A stretch of 64,000 bases of DNA from positions 7,442,456 to 7,506,455 of the forward strand of contig CM054162.1 in assembly GCA_028751875.1 (NCBI GenBank), in the 5' to 3' direction. The position numbers were made by a program, and so were the translations under genes. Origin of the DNA: Rapana venosa (Eukaryota > Mollusca > Gastropoda > Neogastropoda > Muricidae). Position 1 is the stretch's first letter. Every line of letters begins with the position of its first letter. A model generated the notes under the pieces. It searched no databases, was not told where the DNA came from, and was given only the letters and a program-made list of their open reading frames with translations. Shown piece after piece: positions 13,295 to 25,950 of this stretch.

Positions 13295-13563
13295 GAAGGA
13301 AGGAACACACACCACGCCTACACCCACAACAAAAAACACAACACACACACACATAAACCACCACACACTAAAACACACCACACACACTAAACCACAACTC
13401 ACACACACACAAAAAAACTCACACACACACACACACACCACCACCACACACACACACACACACACACACCCGCCTCAAACACAACAACCACACCACCACA
13501 CGCACTCACACACACACACCACACACAAAAGCATCACACACACAACCCCACACCACACGCGCA

Positions 13564-13596
<33 letters not shown>

Positions 13597-13660
13597 GACT
13601 CACACACCACACCACCAAAAACCCCACACACACACACACACAAAAAAAAACCCCAAAAAA
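13295..13660. repeat. Long imperfect (CA)n array
   Basis: About 365 bases of CA and CCA repeats. All open frames across it encode Thr/His or Cys/Val repeats. Confidence 0.9.
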
Positions 13661-15980
13661 CCGAGGCACGCGCGATTTTTAAGGCATAATCCCTCAAAGT
13701 GTAATATCCCGTCTTATTCGTGTCGTTTTTACTTTGAGAAGATGTTCATAGATCAAAGAGGAAATGTTTTGCAGGTCGATAACAATTTACACTGACATCA
13801 TGTGCGCAAGTTTAAATATTGCTTTTCTTGATACATATGTTGAAACTAAGAATTTAGATTATGCCATTAATTTTTTGTTTCACCTTTTGTGTCGTGACAA
13901 GGTAGAAATGTATATTTAAAAGTGACCCGTCCTGGAAAAATGTATTGTTTGCTTTGCTGTGTTCACATGTTATTTTTTGACTAAAGTTTTAGTAATTCAA
14001 TGTCCTTACATTACGCTTTTTTGCGTGGGGTAATGGATGGAAGCAAAGTGCTAAACATTTTGAAAAGCCTCCCCAACCCCCTCCCAAAAAAAAAAGAAAT
14101 TGTGTTTTTCCCTACATTGTTCACACATTTTTTTACTACTTAAAATCCAGCTTATTTTAATTCGAACATTATTGTTTCGCTGTAAATAGTCAATGTTTTA
14201 CCCCTTTTTGCATAACTTAAAAATGGGGCTTGTTCTATCAAAAAACAGTTTTGAATGACCTAAAATTTCAGTTGAATGAAATTTTTTTTTTAACATATCT
14301 TTTTTTGTTGGAATAGTAAATTTTGACCAGTTTGCGAAAAAGTAAAGAATACGCTTGCTTTTTCTATTGTCAAAACACTATGTATGAAATATATCCCAAT
14401 GAAAAAAATTATTTTTTTTAAGCATTCTGTTTTTTGTGGGAAAAGAACATCGACCCCGAGCAAAAAAAAAAGCCGTTATTCGGTTGATGTGCTATTCTTT
14501 TAAAAAATGATGTACAAAATATATTTAGGCAAATGAAATGAAGTTATAACTAGAAAAAGACGTAGATTTTAAAAGTTTTGGGAAAAAAAGGGATATTGTA
14601 TGCAATTTCTTTTGTCAAAAAACCAGGCAAGGTTCTTTGTGCAACCCCTTGATTTTGTGGTTTGTTGAGTTTAGGATGTGGTCCATTAAAATGTTGTAAT
14701 CCTAATGTTTAAACGTTTTTTTGCTTGTTTGGAACTTAACTGCTTTTTGTTTGGGGAAAAAGTGATAGGGAAAAAATATTTTCTTTTGTGTCATTGATAT
14801 CTGATGACTTGGGTTTATTATACTCCTTTATCCTGCAGTCTTATGAGAAAAATATTGCAGTTCCCCGAGTTTTTTAATAAATCAACAAAAAGCCACCCCA
14901 TGATGTAATGTTTTGCTTAATTCTGCGTGTTCTCTGATTGGTTTTGTGTTTTAAGAAAACGTAAACCCAGTATTTGTTATTAGGTGATGGGTTCCCTTTC
15001 TTATGTGCATTTTTGATGTCAAATTATAGCTACACATTCAGTTTGAAGTTAGTTAAAGGAAGCCCCCTCGATTAAACATGTCTGCTTTGCTTGTTTTGCT
15101 TGGTCAGTTCGTATTGTGGTGTTGGAAGAAGGGATCATCATAAAACAAATGTTTTTTCTGGATTGCTTGTCTTTTATGAGAGAAATCAACACGCCGTTAT
15201 AGTTTGCATTGGAGTTTTGATAAATTTGGGGTTAAAATGTACAGAATTTTTTTTATAAATGTGGGGGTGGGGAAAAGGAAAAAGAAAAAATAACTTTTTT
15301 TCGTCAAAAAATCTCTTTGTCCCAGTTCAGTGTTTGAAAGGAAATTACCTTGTCAAATGAATTCTTGTACTCTCAGGACAGCATTGTGCTATTGAAATAA
15401 TAATTATGAAGAATATTTCAGTTGCCATATCCAGTCACTAATCAAAGCAAAAGGCAACTATTATTCGAAATTTTCAAGAAACAGTGGGGTCAAACGACTC
15501 AGAAACTGAGAAAAAGGTTCAAAGAATACAAAAATTGACATGAAAAAGTTCATGAAAAAACCCCCCACTTGTTTCTCTCAATTTTACCCAGTGGAAGAAT
15601 GAGAAAATTCTGAGAGTCAAGACGGGGGGAGCAAATTGCAGCTATCAGTAATGCGTTTGATATACCTGCTAAAAGACAGCCCCAAAATATTGAACTGTAC
15701 ATAAAAAATCGTTTTTCCCGCTTTTTTAGAAAGAAGGTATATTACCGAAGTAAAATTTCAAATTGCAAATTTTTTTTTGTTAAATTTTCACGCAAAGATG
15801 ATTAAAAAAGGATGTATGACTAAAAAATTTCCTTAAGGAGCGAACAAAGTTTTTCTGTATCGTGATGATGTTGGGTTTTTTTCTATACAAAACGTGGCCC
15901 CTTTAGGACATCCCCAAATTCAGCTTTTTTTCCCAAAAGGACGGGGCGATTTTTTGTGTCTGCAACATGGAATCTTTTTT
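13661..15980. other. AT-rich DNA without recognised genes
   Basis: Fairly complex AT-rich sequence with stop codons in all frames and no familiar motif. It may be unique intergenic or intronic DNA. Confidence 0.5.
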
Positions 15981-15982
15981 TG

Positions 15983-16042
15983 TGTGAGTGTGTGTGTGTG
16001 TGGTGTGTTGTGGTGTGTGGTGTGTGTGTGTGTGGGTGTGGG
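15983..16042. repeat. (TG)n microsatellite
   Basis: TG repeats with GTG interruptions. Confidence 0.85.
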
Positions 16043-16307
16043 TTTTCAAACAGTGCATTTTTAGTACTGAAAAAACCCTGTTTTGTTTAAAAAAGTTGTT
16101 TATTTTCTTTACCTAGCTTTTTTTTGGGAAATTTTTGGGGAACAAATTAAAGTATGTAATGAAGTGAAAAGTTTGCGTGCGCCCCCTTTTTTTTTTTTTT
16201 CCAAAACATTTGGTAGGGTGAAAAAAACCAACGTTGTTAATACCAAAAAAATGAGTGCTGTGACTATGGGTTTGTTTCGCTGGAAATAGTTAGATATGCT
16301 TACCCGA

Positions 16308-16324
16308 CCATCTCTCTTCTCTCT

Positions 16325-16367
<43 letters not shown>

Positions 16368-16525
16368 TTCTCTCTCTCCCTCTCTCCCTTTTTCTCTCTC
16401 TCTCCTCTCTCTCTTCCTTGTGTCTCTCTCTGTGCCCCCTCCCCCCCCCCCCCTCCCTCCTCGTGCCTCCCTCCCCCCTCCCCCCCCCCCCCCCCCCCCC
16501 CCCTCTCTCTCTCCTCTCTCTCCCG
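16308..16525. repeat. (CT)n and poly-C compound repeat
   Basis: CT repeats grade into C runs (about 16441-16503) and back to CT. Ser/Leu/Pro open frames here are not genes. Confidence 0.9.
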
Positions 16526-16819
16526 TCCAAAAAAAAAGCTTTTCCCAAAAACAGGCCTTTACAAACCCTTTTTTTAGCCCCGTAGTTTTTCTTTCCCTTT
16601 GGTTTCCATTGTTTTGTTTTGGTTGCCTTATTTGTCGTTTATGGTTGCATCAGTAAACAACGTTTCATTTTAAAAAATTTACAGTTTTCGTTTTCACTTT
16701 TTGTGAAAAGATTGTTTTTGTTTTTTTTTCTTGTTTACTTGTTAGTTCCTTCGTAAAATGTTTTCACTTGCTATTTACATTGATTTTTACTTGTTTGCCT
16801 TTGTGGGTTTAATCCAAAA

Positions 16820-16892
16820 TATATTATATATAATAATATATATATATATATAGATATAGATATATATAAAAATAAAAATATATATATATATC
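16820..16892. repeat. (AT)n microsatellite
   Basis: TA repeats with GATA interruptions. Confidence 0.85.
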
Positions 16893-17104
16893 TTTTTACA
16901 GGACTAGCGATTTTGCCCGGCAATCGAGCGAAAAACCTAGCAGCAAAATATTTCATAGCTTAGCCCCCTCCCGGGGTGTGGTTTGGCTAATGTGAGTCTG
17001 GGAGGGAAGCCTGCGAGCTCATTCACCATTGATAGGTTTTTTACATATCTTTTCCGTTGGGGGTATCAAAAGCAGTCTGTGTGTGTTTCTTTGCTTTGTA
17101 TCTT

Positions 17105-17168
17105 TGTCTATCAATAATAATAATAATAAATATGGAATTATAAGCGCGAATCTTGAAAAAAACAAAAA
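17105..17168 (-). other. LINE/SINE-type 3' tail, (ATT)n end
   Basis: On the minus strand this reads through a degraded AGCGCTATATAAATTCCAT-like end into ATT repeats. The same end is found on SINE family A copies near 25098 and 56262. It lies just beyond the C-terminal end of the minus-strand LINE, where that element's 3' end should be. Confidence 0.6.
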
Positions 17169-17289
17169 AAATCGAAGCCTTTTCCTCAATATTTACAGGC
17201 AGCAACTCTCCTAAACTAAGAAAATCCATGGCGCGCACTACCACGCACACCCCGCCACCATAAACACACACACACACACCACAACACAC

Positions 17290-19110
17290 ACGGAAATCAC
17301 TTAAGGTGAAAAAGCTGTTGAAAATTTGGGACGATATGTGGGGGGAAAGTCTCAGGAGGAAATAAATGGTTTTGAGGCGATTTGAAGGAAACAAGTGAAG
17401 GCTTTTTACGAAGTGAAAAGGAGGGCTTCCAGGGGATGGGCCCAAAAAAGAGAAGGGCGACGGCCAACAGTGTTTTTTTTGAATTTGGGGTTCGAAAGCC
17501 AAAAATCTGCGGGGAAGAAGGGAAAGGGGTGGGGTGTAAGGGGAAGAAGTTACAGAGATAAAAGGGTGCAGTTTTGTGGAGACATTTTTAAAAGAGGGTA
17601 TTTTATTTTATACTCCATCTTTGTTTAGACAGGCAACCCCGTGAAGAGATCCAGAAGAGGTGTGTGTTCAGATTTTTCTTTTTTAAAGGGCCCGTCGAGC
17701 TGCAGAGTTTTGTAAGGTGAAAGAAGTGGATAGAAGCGGGGAGGCCCGCCCAAAAAAGAAAACAGTGTCCTAAAGTGAAAAAATAAAGATGTGACAAGCT
17801 TGGAAGTTTCATCAGTGGGCAGATACTTGCGAATCGCGTTACGCGCCGAATTGATAGTAGCAAAACTGGCAGGGCTGGGGGAGAATTTTTTTTATAGAGA
17901 GTGTGTGTAAGAACTACTCCCAAAAAATTCAAGGTTGGACAAAGGAACTGAGTATTGCCGAATTCTATTGAATTTTTGTGTAGAGGGAAAATTTATGTTG
18001 GGGCCCTATGAGATGGGTTCGGGTTTTACGGGATTAAGTTGTAACGTTTTGAGCATCCAGTTTTGAATGTCTTGAAGGCAGAGGGCATATTTTTCAAGAG
18101 GGGGGGCAATTTTCAACGTACGCTGCACTGAAGTTGAGTATCATCGGCATAGAAAATGAGATCAATAGGGTGGTTGTTTATTATATTGGGGGTGGGGGCA
18201 GTGTAAGAGTAAAGAGAACAGGGCCCAGGACTGATCCCTGGGGACTCCACATTCCATTTTTTACGGTTTTTTTATTGAATTTTGTTTCAAAACTTTCTGG
18301 AACCGGCTGTGAGGTATGAAGAAAACAGGGGAGGGCTTGCCTTAAATTTCCAAAAAGTATTTTTTGGGGCGAGAAAGAAGAATTGAGTGATCTATGGTAT
18401 CAAAGGCTGCAGATAATCAAGAAAAGGGGAGGAGGAGATTTTCCCCCATCAAACAAGTAAAGTGTACTAAAGTATGGACTAGGGTGGTTTTTGGTTTCGG
18501 GCTGGGGGGATAGGCAGACTGAAAAGTGGGAAAAAATCATTGGAATGAAGGGGATTGACTGTTTGAGAACAACTTTTTCTAGTATTTAGGATAAAAGGGT
18601 AAGTTTGAGACAGGCCCATAATTCTTCAGAAGTTGGGATCGAGGGCGTGCTTTTTTAGTAAGGTGTGACATTGCTGTTTTTAAAAGCTGGGAAAAATTTC
18701 CCACTGAAGAGATGAGTTTACTATTTTAGTGATTAAAAAGGCACAAGTTGTGGAAAGGATTTTGAGAAAACAAGGGAGGTAGGGCAAGGGCGATGATTTT
18801 ATAGTCATTTTCCTTCAATTGTCATGATTTCTTTTTCATTGTGGGATGGGAAAGGGAAAAAAGAGGAGTGCCCGTGAAAATGGGGGGCAGGGGGCGCGGG
18901 GTGGAATTGGTTTGATCAAAATCGGAGCGTAGTTTCGAACTTTTATCGAAAAGAAGGCAGAAAATATGGATGGGAAATTCAGAAAAGGGTGTGGGTGTTA
19001 GGGAGAGGGGTTGTTTTTTCAGATCCAAGGAATTTTTAGGTGAGGGAAAAAAAAATTTTATGGAGTAGCACCGGAATTTGGGGAAAGAGTATCTGTCTTT
19101 GGGTGAAAGG
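17290..19110 (-). pseudogene. Decayed LINE reverse transcriptase (CR1/Rex/L2-like), minus strand
   Basis: Read from 19110 down to 17290 this is the RT half of a non-LTR retrotransposon, with many frame breaks. In order: a pre-RT linker containing PRPLPPIF (about 18890); FKNSNVTP (about 18680); a SSYLT-type box (about 18315); SPQGSVLGPVLF (about 18210-18245), which is the GVPQGSVLGP motif; a YADDTQL catalytic box (about 18132-18152); and a C-terminal domain ending in the NTVGRR/FSFLGP region near 17460. The endonuclease is missing, so the copy is 5' truncated. A short CA repeat follows at about 17262-17290, then the (ATT)n tail. A second copy of the same C-terminal domain abuts the assembly gap at 38.7-39.0 kb. 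Confidence 0.82.
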
Positions 19111-19289
19111 ATTAAGAGTTTGACTTTGTTTTTTTTTGTTTTTGGGAAAAAGGGTTTTTTGATTTCGGTTTTTTGAAAATTCCCCCCACTGCCGTTTTAG
19201 TTGTCGGCGTTTGCGCTTCGCTTCAAGATGCCCTTACATCTATCTGTTACTGGTTTGGGCAGTCAGTCGTCTTTCTGTCAGTCATCAGT

Positions 19290-19345
19290 CTTCTGTCTGT
19301 CTCTCTCTCTCCTCTCTCTCTCTCCTCCTCTCTCTCTTTTTCTTT
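19290..19345. repeat. (CT)n microsatellite
   Basis: CT repeats with CCT interruptions. Confidence 0.8.
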
Positions 19346-19399
19346 ACTTTTGTTCCTTTTTCCCTGCAGTGTAAAACATTGTCTGGCTCGTGAGAAACT

Positions 19400-20900
19400 A
19401 ATGTTTGCAATTCCCCCCCCTCTCATTTTGGGAATTTTTTTACGGGACTAAAACAGTAAATTACTTCTGTATTTTTTAACCGCAGGTTTTTTTTTGTTTA
19501 TTTCCCTCTTTTTTCGGGTTTTTGTTTATGACAGTTTAATTTCCCCAGTTATTAAATTTCGTGTTGTTCACCTGAGGACCGTATTGGTTTACGTACTTTC
19601 AAAACTGGGGGTTGATTTTTTTGGGGGGGTTTTCACGCTTCATTTTCGTTAAACTTGTTGGATTTTTGCGTTTCATGCTTTATTATCGTTAACACTTTTG
19701 ATTCAATGGTTTTTTGGCTTTTTTCTTTATTTTTATACAAAAGCCAACTGGGCAGCCGAAAGCACACCTTAAATCTTAAAAAAAGGTTTTGCCATAAGGT
19801 TGTGGTGTTTTACATCAATCTTATTTCGATTTTTTTTTGGAAACTCTTTTCCAAAAAAAGGATAAAGCGAAAAGGTACCGACTACAACATATATACAATT
19901 ACACGCTCTCTGAGAATCCAGGTTGACATAAAAGTAAGAACGAGATAGATATAGCGAGGGACTTTTTTAGGGCAAAAAAGTAGTTGTCTGAAATTAGAGA
20001 AATTGTGGATTATCTTTTATATCTTTGCCTACTTATCAAAATGGGGACAATCACCTGATGTTTTTATTTCTTTGTAGGGGGCCTACAAATGTACGAGGTT
20101 TCTTATAGTGTATTGAGGGATACAAACTTAAACATGGGTTTTTTTTTGGATTTTAATGTTGTTTCTTTCTTTAATCTGTAAATGTACCGGGGCCCATCTT
20201 TTAGAATTTTTTTTTTTAAAAAAACTGAAACTGTCCAAGGGTTGGGTTTTTGTTGGATTTTGGGGGTGGGGGCAAAATTTGTTTTTAAAATTAAAAACAG
20301 CAAAAAATCCATCTGACCCCATTTTAAATTTAATTTGGGGCAAATGCACCAAGCATTATCAAAAAACTGGGGTGCTTGTATGTTACTAAAGAGTAATTTC
20401 CATTTAAGAAATGTTTTATTTATTATTTCTGCAGAAACAACCTCATTTAAATTTGGAGAAATGAAAGGATATAAAAGCATTAGCTGCAAAAACTGTGTTG
20501 TCACCATTTTTATGCCACCTTGAATAACTGTCAGCCGTCCCTTTACATTTTTTTGAATGGAGCAACAGAATGCACTTCAGGTCTTTAGCTTTTGGGTGGG
20601 GAAAAGCGAAAACAATGGACATTTTGTTTTTTTTTTAAAAACAAAACATGGAGCCCCCCTTTATTTGAGGGACTAAGCCTTTGTACTTATAAACTATACT
20701 CTTTTTAAACACTTTTTCACACTAGAACCGAGGCCCCTGTGAAACCCGAGAACAATTTCCATCACTTAAAAACCCGTACCAAAATTTCGGAAAATCAAAC
20801 CCTTTTGGGCCGGCAGAACTATGACAAACTCCCCAAATTAATGCATAACAAGGTGTCATGGTTAACACCCTCCCCAATCGGAAAATTTGGGTACCTTAAT
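19400..20900. other. No recognised feature
   Basis: T-rich then A-rich DNA. Frames of up to 134 codons near 20103-20507 overlap on both strands and show no known domain. Confidence 0.4.
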
Positions 20901-20924
20901 GGGGGGTGAAAAACGGTGGGACGC

Positions 20925-21040
20925 ACACCACACACACCCACACACCCCCCCCTTGGGGAACCTCGATGGGGCTCGAGACGAACCCCCCCCCCCCCCCCCC
21001 CTTTGGGAACCCCGGTTTGGCTCGAGACGAAAAAACCCCA
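20925..21040. repeat. Short direct repeat around GGCTCGAGACGAA
   Basis: The block with TTGGGGAACC then GGCTCGAGACGAA near 20952-20983 is repeated at about 21002-21031, separated by a poly-C run. This could be a local duplication or an assembly stutter. Confidence 0.55.
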
Positions 21041-21179
21041 AAAAAAAAAAAGAAAAAAAAACCAAAAACCGTGGGCCCCCGCCCCCCCCTTTGTCACCAT
21101 TGTTATTTTGTCTATGCTTGCCCCCTTTTTTTTTTTAGTTTTTCCCTCCTCTTTACTCTCTGCGTCTGTTAAGAAAATT

Positions 21180-22139
21180 TTGATCAGCAATATGCCAGGG
21201 AGCTGCGCACAGCATTCTGCTTTACTTCTGTCACACTTCAAAACAGGTTTTGTAGTTTTAAGGCCACAGTACGTTGCTGTAACATGCCTCTCAAAGTCTT
21301 TTCAAATTAAAATTCTAGACCTTTCAAAGATAACAAAATATCATCTGCAAGCCATCGATGAATTTAATCTCATCACTTTTTAAGCGAAGTTGTACTCAGG
21401 GTGGGAGTTTAAATTGCCCTTTCAGTGAAGACAGCCATTTACAGTATCCAAATAGTCTTTTGGTAAAAAGAATACTCAATGAAATGCAGTGACCTGATAC
21501 CTTTAACCGCTTGTTTCTTGTTGAATTGCATTTGTTTGTGATTTGCTCTTTAATATTTTAATCGTTTTACGAAAAGTTTCTTACATTTTGAGTGTTTGAA
21601 TAAAATACTTGAAAACACATTTTGTTTCTTGTGTTTTGGTGATATGATTGCATTTACATATTATGCGTGGATGTGAATCTGATACATAAAAATTGCAGTT
21701 GTGTAAAGAATTAGAATGAACCATAAGATATTCAACGTTTTATATTTCTCTGACCTGTGGGAATTTACAGTAGTACTTAAGACGTAGAGGCAGTGCTTTG
21801 ATAAATTTCCGAGTGATCATGACTATACTCTAGCTTACACTGTGGTAACTTTCTCATATGCCCCAGAAAATGCTGTCTAAACGCTTTTACTATTGGTAGG
21901 ACACCTTTACCTTTTACGTGCCCTGTACTTTTTGGGATGTGGTGTTGAGAGTGTGTACATACATAACAGGAGAGATTAGAGACACACATGTACCAAAGAG
22001 ATTAAAATACACAACCTGGTCTGAGGTATTGGAGAGGGCGAGTGGCACCCGAGATTAGGGTACACATGTATACTAACCAGAAGAGAATAATAGTCTTAGA
22101 GAGGAGGACATGTATACTGGAAAGATGAAAGGTTATTTT
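21180..22139. other. Complex AT-rich DNA, no gene recognised
   Basis: This stretch is less noisy than its surroundings. Three loose copies of a phrase resembling ACACATGTAYAC occur between 21980 and 22120. No conserved protein motif was found. Confidence 0.4.
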
Positions 22140-22275
22140 ATGCGTTATTATCGTTATTAACAGCGTTGTTGTTGTTGTGATGACAGTGATGATGATGATG
22201 ATGATTATGATCATCATCATATTATAATTATTACTATTATTATTACTATTATTATTATTATTATTCATGATTACT
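22140..22275. repeat. Trinucleotide repeats (GTT, GAT, ATT)
   Basis: GTTGTT, GATGAT and ATTATT runs occur in succession. A pure (ATC)n run also lies at about 22676-22712. Confidence 0.85.
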
Positions 22276-22678
22276 ATGATGATGATGTATTGTCTGTCTG
22301 AAGAGCTTTATAGTGATTTTATTTTATTATAAAAAGATTGAGCATGAATTGGCTGAAGAAGTCAAACATTGCAATGTTGAATAAAAGAAATTTAAAAAGT
22401 AAAGAAGAAAAAAGTCGTTTGTAAATAATTGTTTAGTGAGAATTCCATGTGTTTTGTCATAAAGTGCCAAAAGACTTTTTGTTTGTTATATATCATGAGC
22501 AAGTGAAGAAGATGTTGGTACTTTTTTTGGGTGATTAACATGTATTTTTTTAAAGTTGCGTTCACACAAGAAATCATCTCCAGCAGTGCTTTAGATCTCA
22601 CGTACAATTTTAAAAGGTCAGCTGTCAAAGAATCTCCGTTGATGCTGTTATTGTCCTTGTTGTTGTCATCATACCATT

Positions 22679-22710
<32 letters not shown>

Positions 22711-23019
22711 TAGCATGGTCTTTACCACAACCACCATGATCACTTCCTCTTCAGTTTTGCTGCCGCCACCACCACCATTGTCTTCATTCTCATTATTTTT
22801 TGTTGTTGTCTCCCCCCCCCTCCCCAGATTCACGTTGTTGGATAATTGAATGGATTAATAGAGTGTTGATCTTGGCCTGAATGAACTTGTTACTGGAGCC
22901 ACTGAACTGAATGAATATGACAGCCCTTGATGGCGTTTAGTGGTCGGTAGGGCCTATTAGATCTCTGCAAGTACCGTTTGGAGCTATTATACTGAAGAAG
23001 GTTCAAAGACCGAATCCCC

Positions 23020-23600
23020 TCGCAGAGCTGCGCAAAAACAGTAAGCAGCAATGGCCGAAGCTCAAGACCATCTGGAAAGACCTAAACATCTCTTCAGGAC
23101 CGCAAGGTCAACTAACTGCATGCACTGAACCATATACTCCACATATCCTGTATGCAAGCGCATCCTGGACATTGAATGTCAGATCTACAAAGGAGGATCC
23201 AGGCTTTGGAGATGAGATGCCTCCGAAGACTCCTTGCATTCACACGCGGACCAGCATTACCAACGAAGAAGTCCCGACAAACCATCATCCCAACAAGTAA
23301 AGCACTACGAAGACCTGCTGACCATCAGTCAAGGAAAGGAAGCTCAGATGGTATGGACATGTGACAAGACCAGATGGGCTCTCCAAGACCGTACTGCAGG
23401 GAACAGTGCAGGGGAAGAGAAGGGTAAGACAGGCCGAAGAAGAAATGGGCAGACAACATCACTGAATGGACCGGGAAGAGCTCCACAACCCAGGCACTTG
23501 CCCACAACCGCCGCAAATGGAGCCAACTGGTGCAACGTTCGTCACTGCAGTGCCCCTACGAGGGGGTTACGGGAGCAGATGAGATGAGATGAGATGAGGG
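23020..23600 (+). pseudogene. 3' end of a LINE ORF (RTE/BovB-like style) with GATGA tail
   Basis: The plus strand carries the C-terminal domain of a LINE endonuclease-reverse transcriptase polyprotein with a few frameshifts. Visible pieces are RRIQALEMRCLRRLLAF (about 23190-23240), then frames containing KHYEDLLTI and WYGHVT (about 23300-23365), and SKTVLQGTVQGKRR (about 23380-23425). It ends in GATGA pentamers at about 23577-23597, which look like the short-tandem tail typical of this class of LINE. The catalytic RT core is absent, so this is a strongly 5'-truncated insertion. The homopolymer noise is much lower here than at 2-4 kb. Clade assignment is by motif style only. Confidence 0.82.
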
Positions 23601-24370
23601 CTTTAGACAATATGAAAAGAAATGAAAGAAAGACAAGCAAGCAAACAAACAAATGAAAGCTATGTGACTATGAAGCACAGCGCGTAAATCCAGCATAACT
23701 CAGTCAAGGGTACAGGGCCCAGTGCTAAAATCAGCCCCTTCCTTCCTTTCACCAAGTCCAAGTGCAGTCAGTTTCTGCTATGGAAAAATTTTTTATTTTC
23801 CCCCCCCAGCCACCAGCTGGGGTGGAATGGATAGCAGCTGAGAGGAGCTGAAAGTGGGGGAAAGTGACAGCTGTGTGATCGAAGATGAAATTTATATGTG
23901 GTTGAAAGATGTACAGCGTTGTAGTTAACGGAAGGGTAATCACGGACATGACTCTGCTGTGACTGTTGAGTGTGATTAATTTGTCTACATTCGCAGCATT
24001 ATAATTTCGAACACATAGAAGATCTCCCTGGATCTGAAGCAAGATAATTCTTGTGTTCTGATCTGATTGGCATTTTCATTATTTTGTTCTGTGTTCTGTT
24101 TCCAGTATAATCATTTCTAACTCATAAAATTACGTGTGTTTGAAGTGAAAGAATAGTTCTAGTGTTCTGGTGTGAAAATTCATTGAAAAAAAATAATTTT
24201 TTTCGAAAAAACGTGTACAGAACTAATAACTAATGCACAATAACATCATCACAGACCTGATAAAGGAAATATAAAAAAAAAGGAAGAATACAAAAAAGTG
24301 TACCAAAACATAAAACATATATACACACAAACATAAACTCTGTTGATATACACATAACATGTATGCACAT
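23601..24370. other. No recognised feature
   Basis: Mixed-composition DNA without coding signal. Confidence 0.4.
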
Positions 24371-24374
24371 GTTT

Positions 24375-24450
24375 GCACACACACACACCCCACACACACA
24401 CACACCCCAACAACACACACACACACACACACACACAACAACAACACACA
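24375..24450. repeat. (CA)n microsatellite
   Basis: CA repeats with CCCA and CAA interruptions. Confidence 0.9.
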
Positions 24451-24899
24451 GCATCAAAACCAAAATGAAGAATGATGTGAAATTTCATTGTTTGTTCTGT
24501 GTTCTGTGCTTTTTCCCTTGAATCTTTTGACAATGTTAGTTTGCCTGCTTGTGTATATAAGTCGAGATGACCCTGTGTTTTTTCACATTATTGTTTTTAT
24601 GGTTCTGGTGCTGTGATTGCTGTTTTTGTGTGTATGAGGTTTTGATAGCACAAATAAATAATTTTTGAAAAATTGGACCGCTTTTGTGTCTCTGAGTCAT
24701 TTTCACAGTCATACCCTGCTCTTTTTTCTTCTTTTTTTGTGGTACAGTCACTGTAGAATTGAGTGTCGTTCTTCCGTTATTATGATTCATATGACACAAA
24801 TGAATTATGCCATGAGTGTGGCACAATAATGAATCAATAGACAGACACACTGATCAATAGAAGTGTGCATGTACCTACCATGCATCAACATAAGAATGT

Positions 24900-25000
24900 A
24901 TTCACACACACACACACACACACACAACACACACGCACCCCCGCACCACCACCACACACACACACACACACACAACACACACACAACACAAGCACACACA
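24900..25000. repeat. (CA)n microsatellite
   Basis: Three CA runs separated by CCCC/CAC interruptions. Confidence 0.9.
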
Positions 25001-25097
25001 CTCAGCAAAGCAAATCTTGCCACAAAGAGACTATTGTATGTCATCATCCTGGTGGACCAGATTTTTTAGAGGACGCATATTCCAGAAAGAAAGACAT

Positions 25098-25480
25098 TAT
25101 AATAATAATGTATGGAATTTATATAGCGCTGAATCTTGTAAAGCAACAAATCAAAGTGCTCAGTTGACATTTTAAAAAATTTTATTTTATTTTTTAATTA
25201 TAAAAAAAAATTTATATCGAGGATAATGGAATAAGCACTCATGTGCTTTTTTAAAATTTTTATTTAATAACATCCATTCCCCGTGTGTATGCGGTTTCGT
25301 AAATTTTGTCATCTGTTCCCACCGGCACACAATGGCCTACTCTTTCGAAAAGCGGAACAGGATTTAACGTGTCCAAGAGTTCTGCTGCGTTCACCGGGGC
25401 CCCGGTTGATTTCTCATCCGAAGGCTTGCTGAGTTATTCTCATGCAGCGTCATTTTTACCCGTACAGATATTTCAAGTCT
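25098..25480 (-). mobile_element. SINE-like element, family A
   Basis: Sense is the minus strand. The element ends at the low coordinate in an AGCGCTATATAAATTCCATA-type 3' end plus (ATT)n, near 25098-25135. The body includes the conserved box TTCCCACCGGCAC (25315-25327), and at the 5' side the reverse of the TTCGGATGAGA module (about 25417). Matching copies occur at 27.1, 29.1, 40.2, 42.7, 53.2, 56.3, 57.3 and 59.1 kb, in both orientations. No protein is encoded. Confidence 0.8.
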
Positions 25481-25639
25481 TAAAAAAAGGGGAGTAGAGA
25501 GACGACAGATAGAGAGTAGTAGATGGAGAGGCAGGCAGGCAAAAGCAGACAAAAGGTGGTCGATGATCAAGGAAAGGATGTCTAGAAGGCAAAAGTCCGG
25601 TCGGAAACGTGCTGTGGTTCAATCCGTTTGGACCCAAAA

Positions 25640-25950
25640 ATTTTTCCCCCCTCCATAGACCATGAGTGGTGGTCTGGGCGCTAGCCTTTCGGATGAGACG
25701 ATAAACCGAGGTCCCGTGTGTTACACATAATTATTTAGCGCACGTGAAAAAAACCCCACTGCAACAAAAAAGTTGACCCTGGCAAAATTCTGTACAAAAA
25801 AGCCACTCTGATAGGGAAACAAATACAGTTTCAGACAGAAAAAAAGGGTGGCGCTGCTCTTGTGGCGACGCGCTCTTCCCGGGGAGAGAGCTCGAATTTC
25901 ACGCAGAGAAATCTGCCGTGACTTAAGTGAAATAAGTAAATAAATAAAGA
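25640..25950 (+). mobile_element. SINE-like element, family B
   Basis: Plus-strand element starting near the GTGGTCTGGGCGCTAGCC box (25670-25687; possibly a tRNA-like A box). It continues with the module TTCGGATGAGACGATAAACC (25688-25707), a TAGCGCACGTG box, and a 3' region with GGCGCTGCTCTTGTGGCGAC and CAGAGAAATCTGCCGTGAC, and ends in AAATAAGTAAATAAATAAA (25930-25948). Copies at 30.8, 44.4 and 60.7 kb lie in the opposite orientation. Confidence 0.8.
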
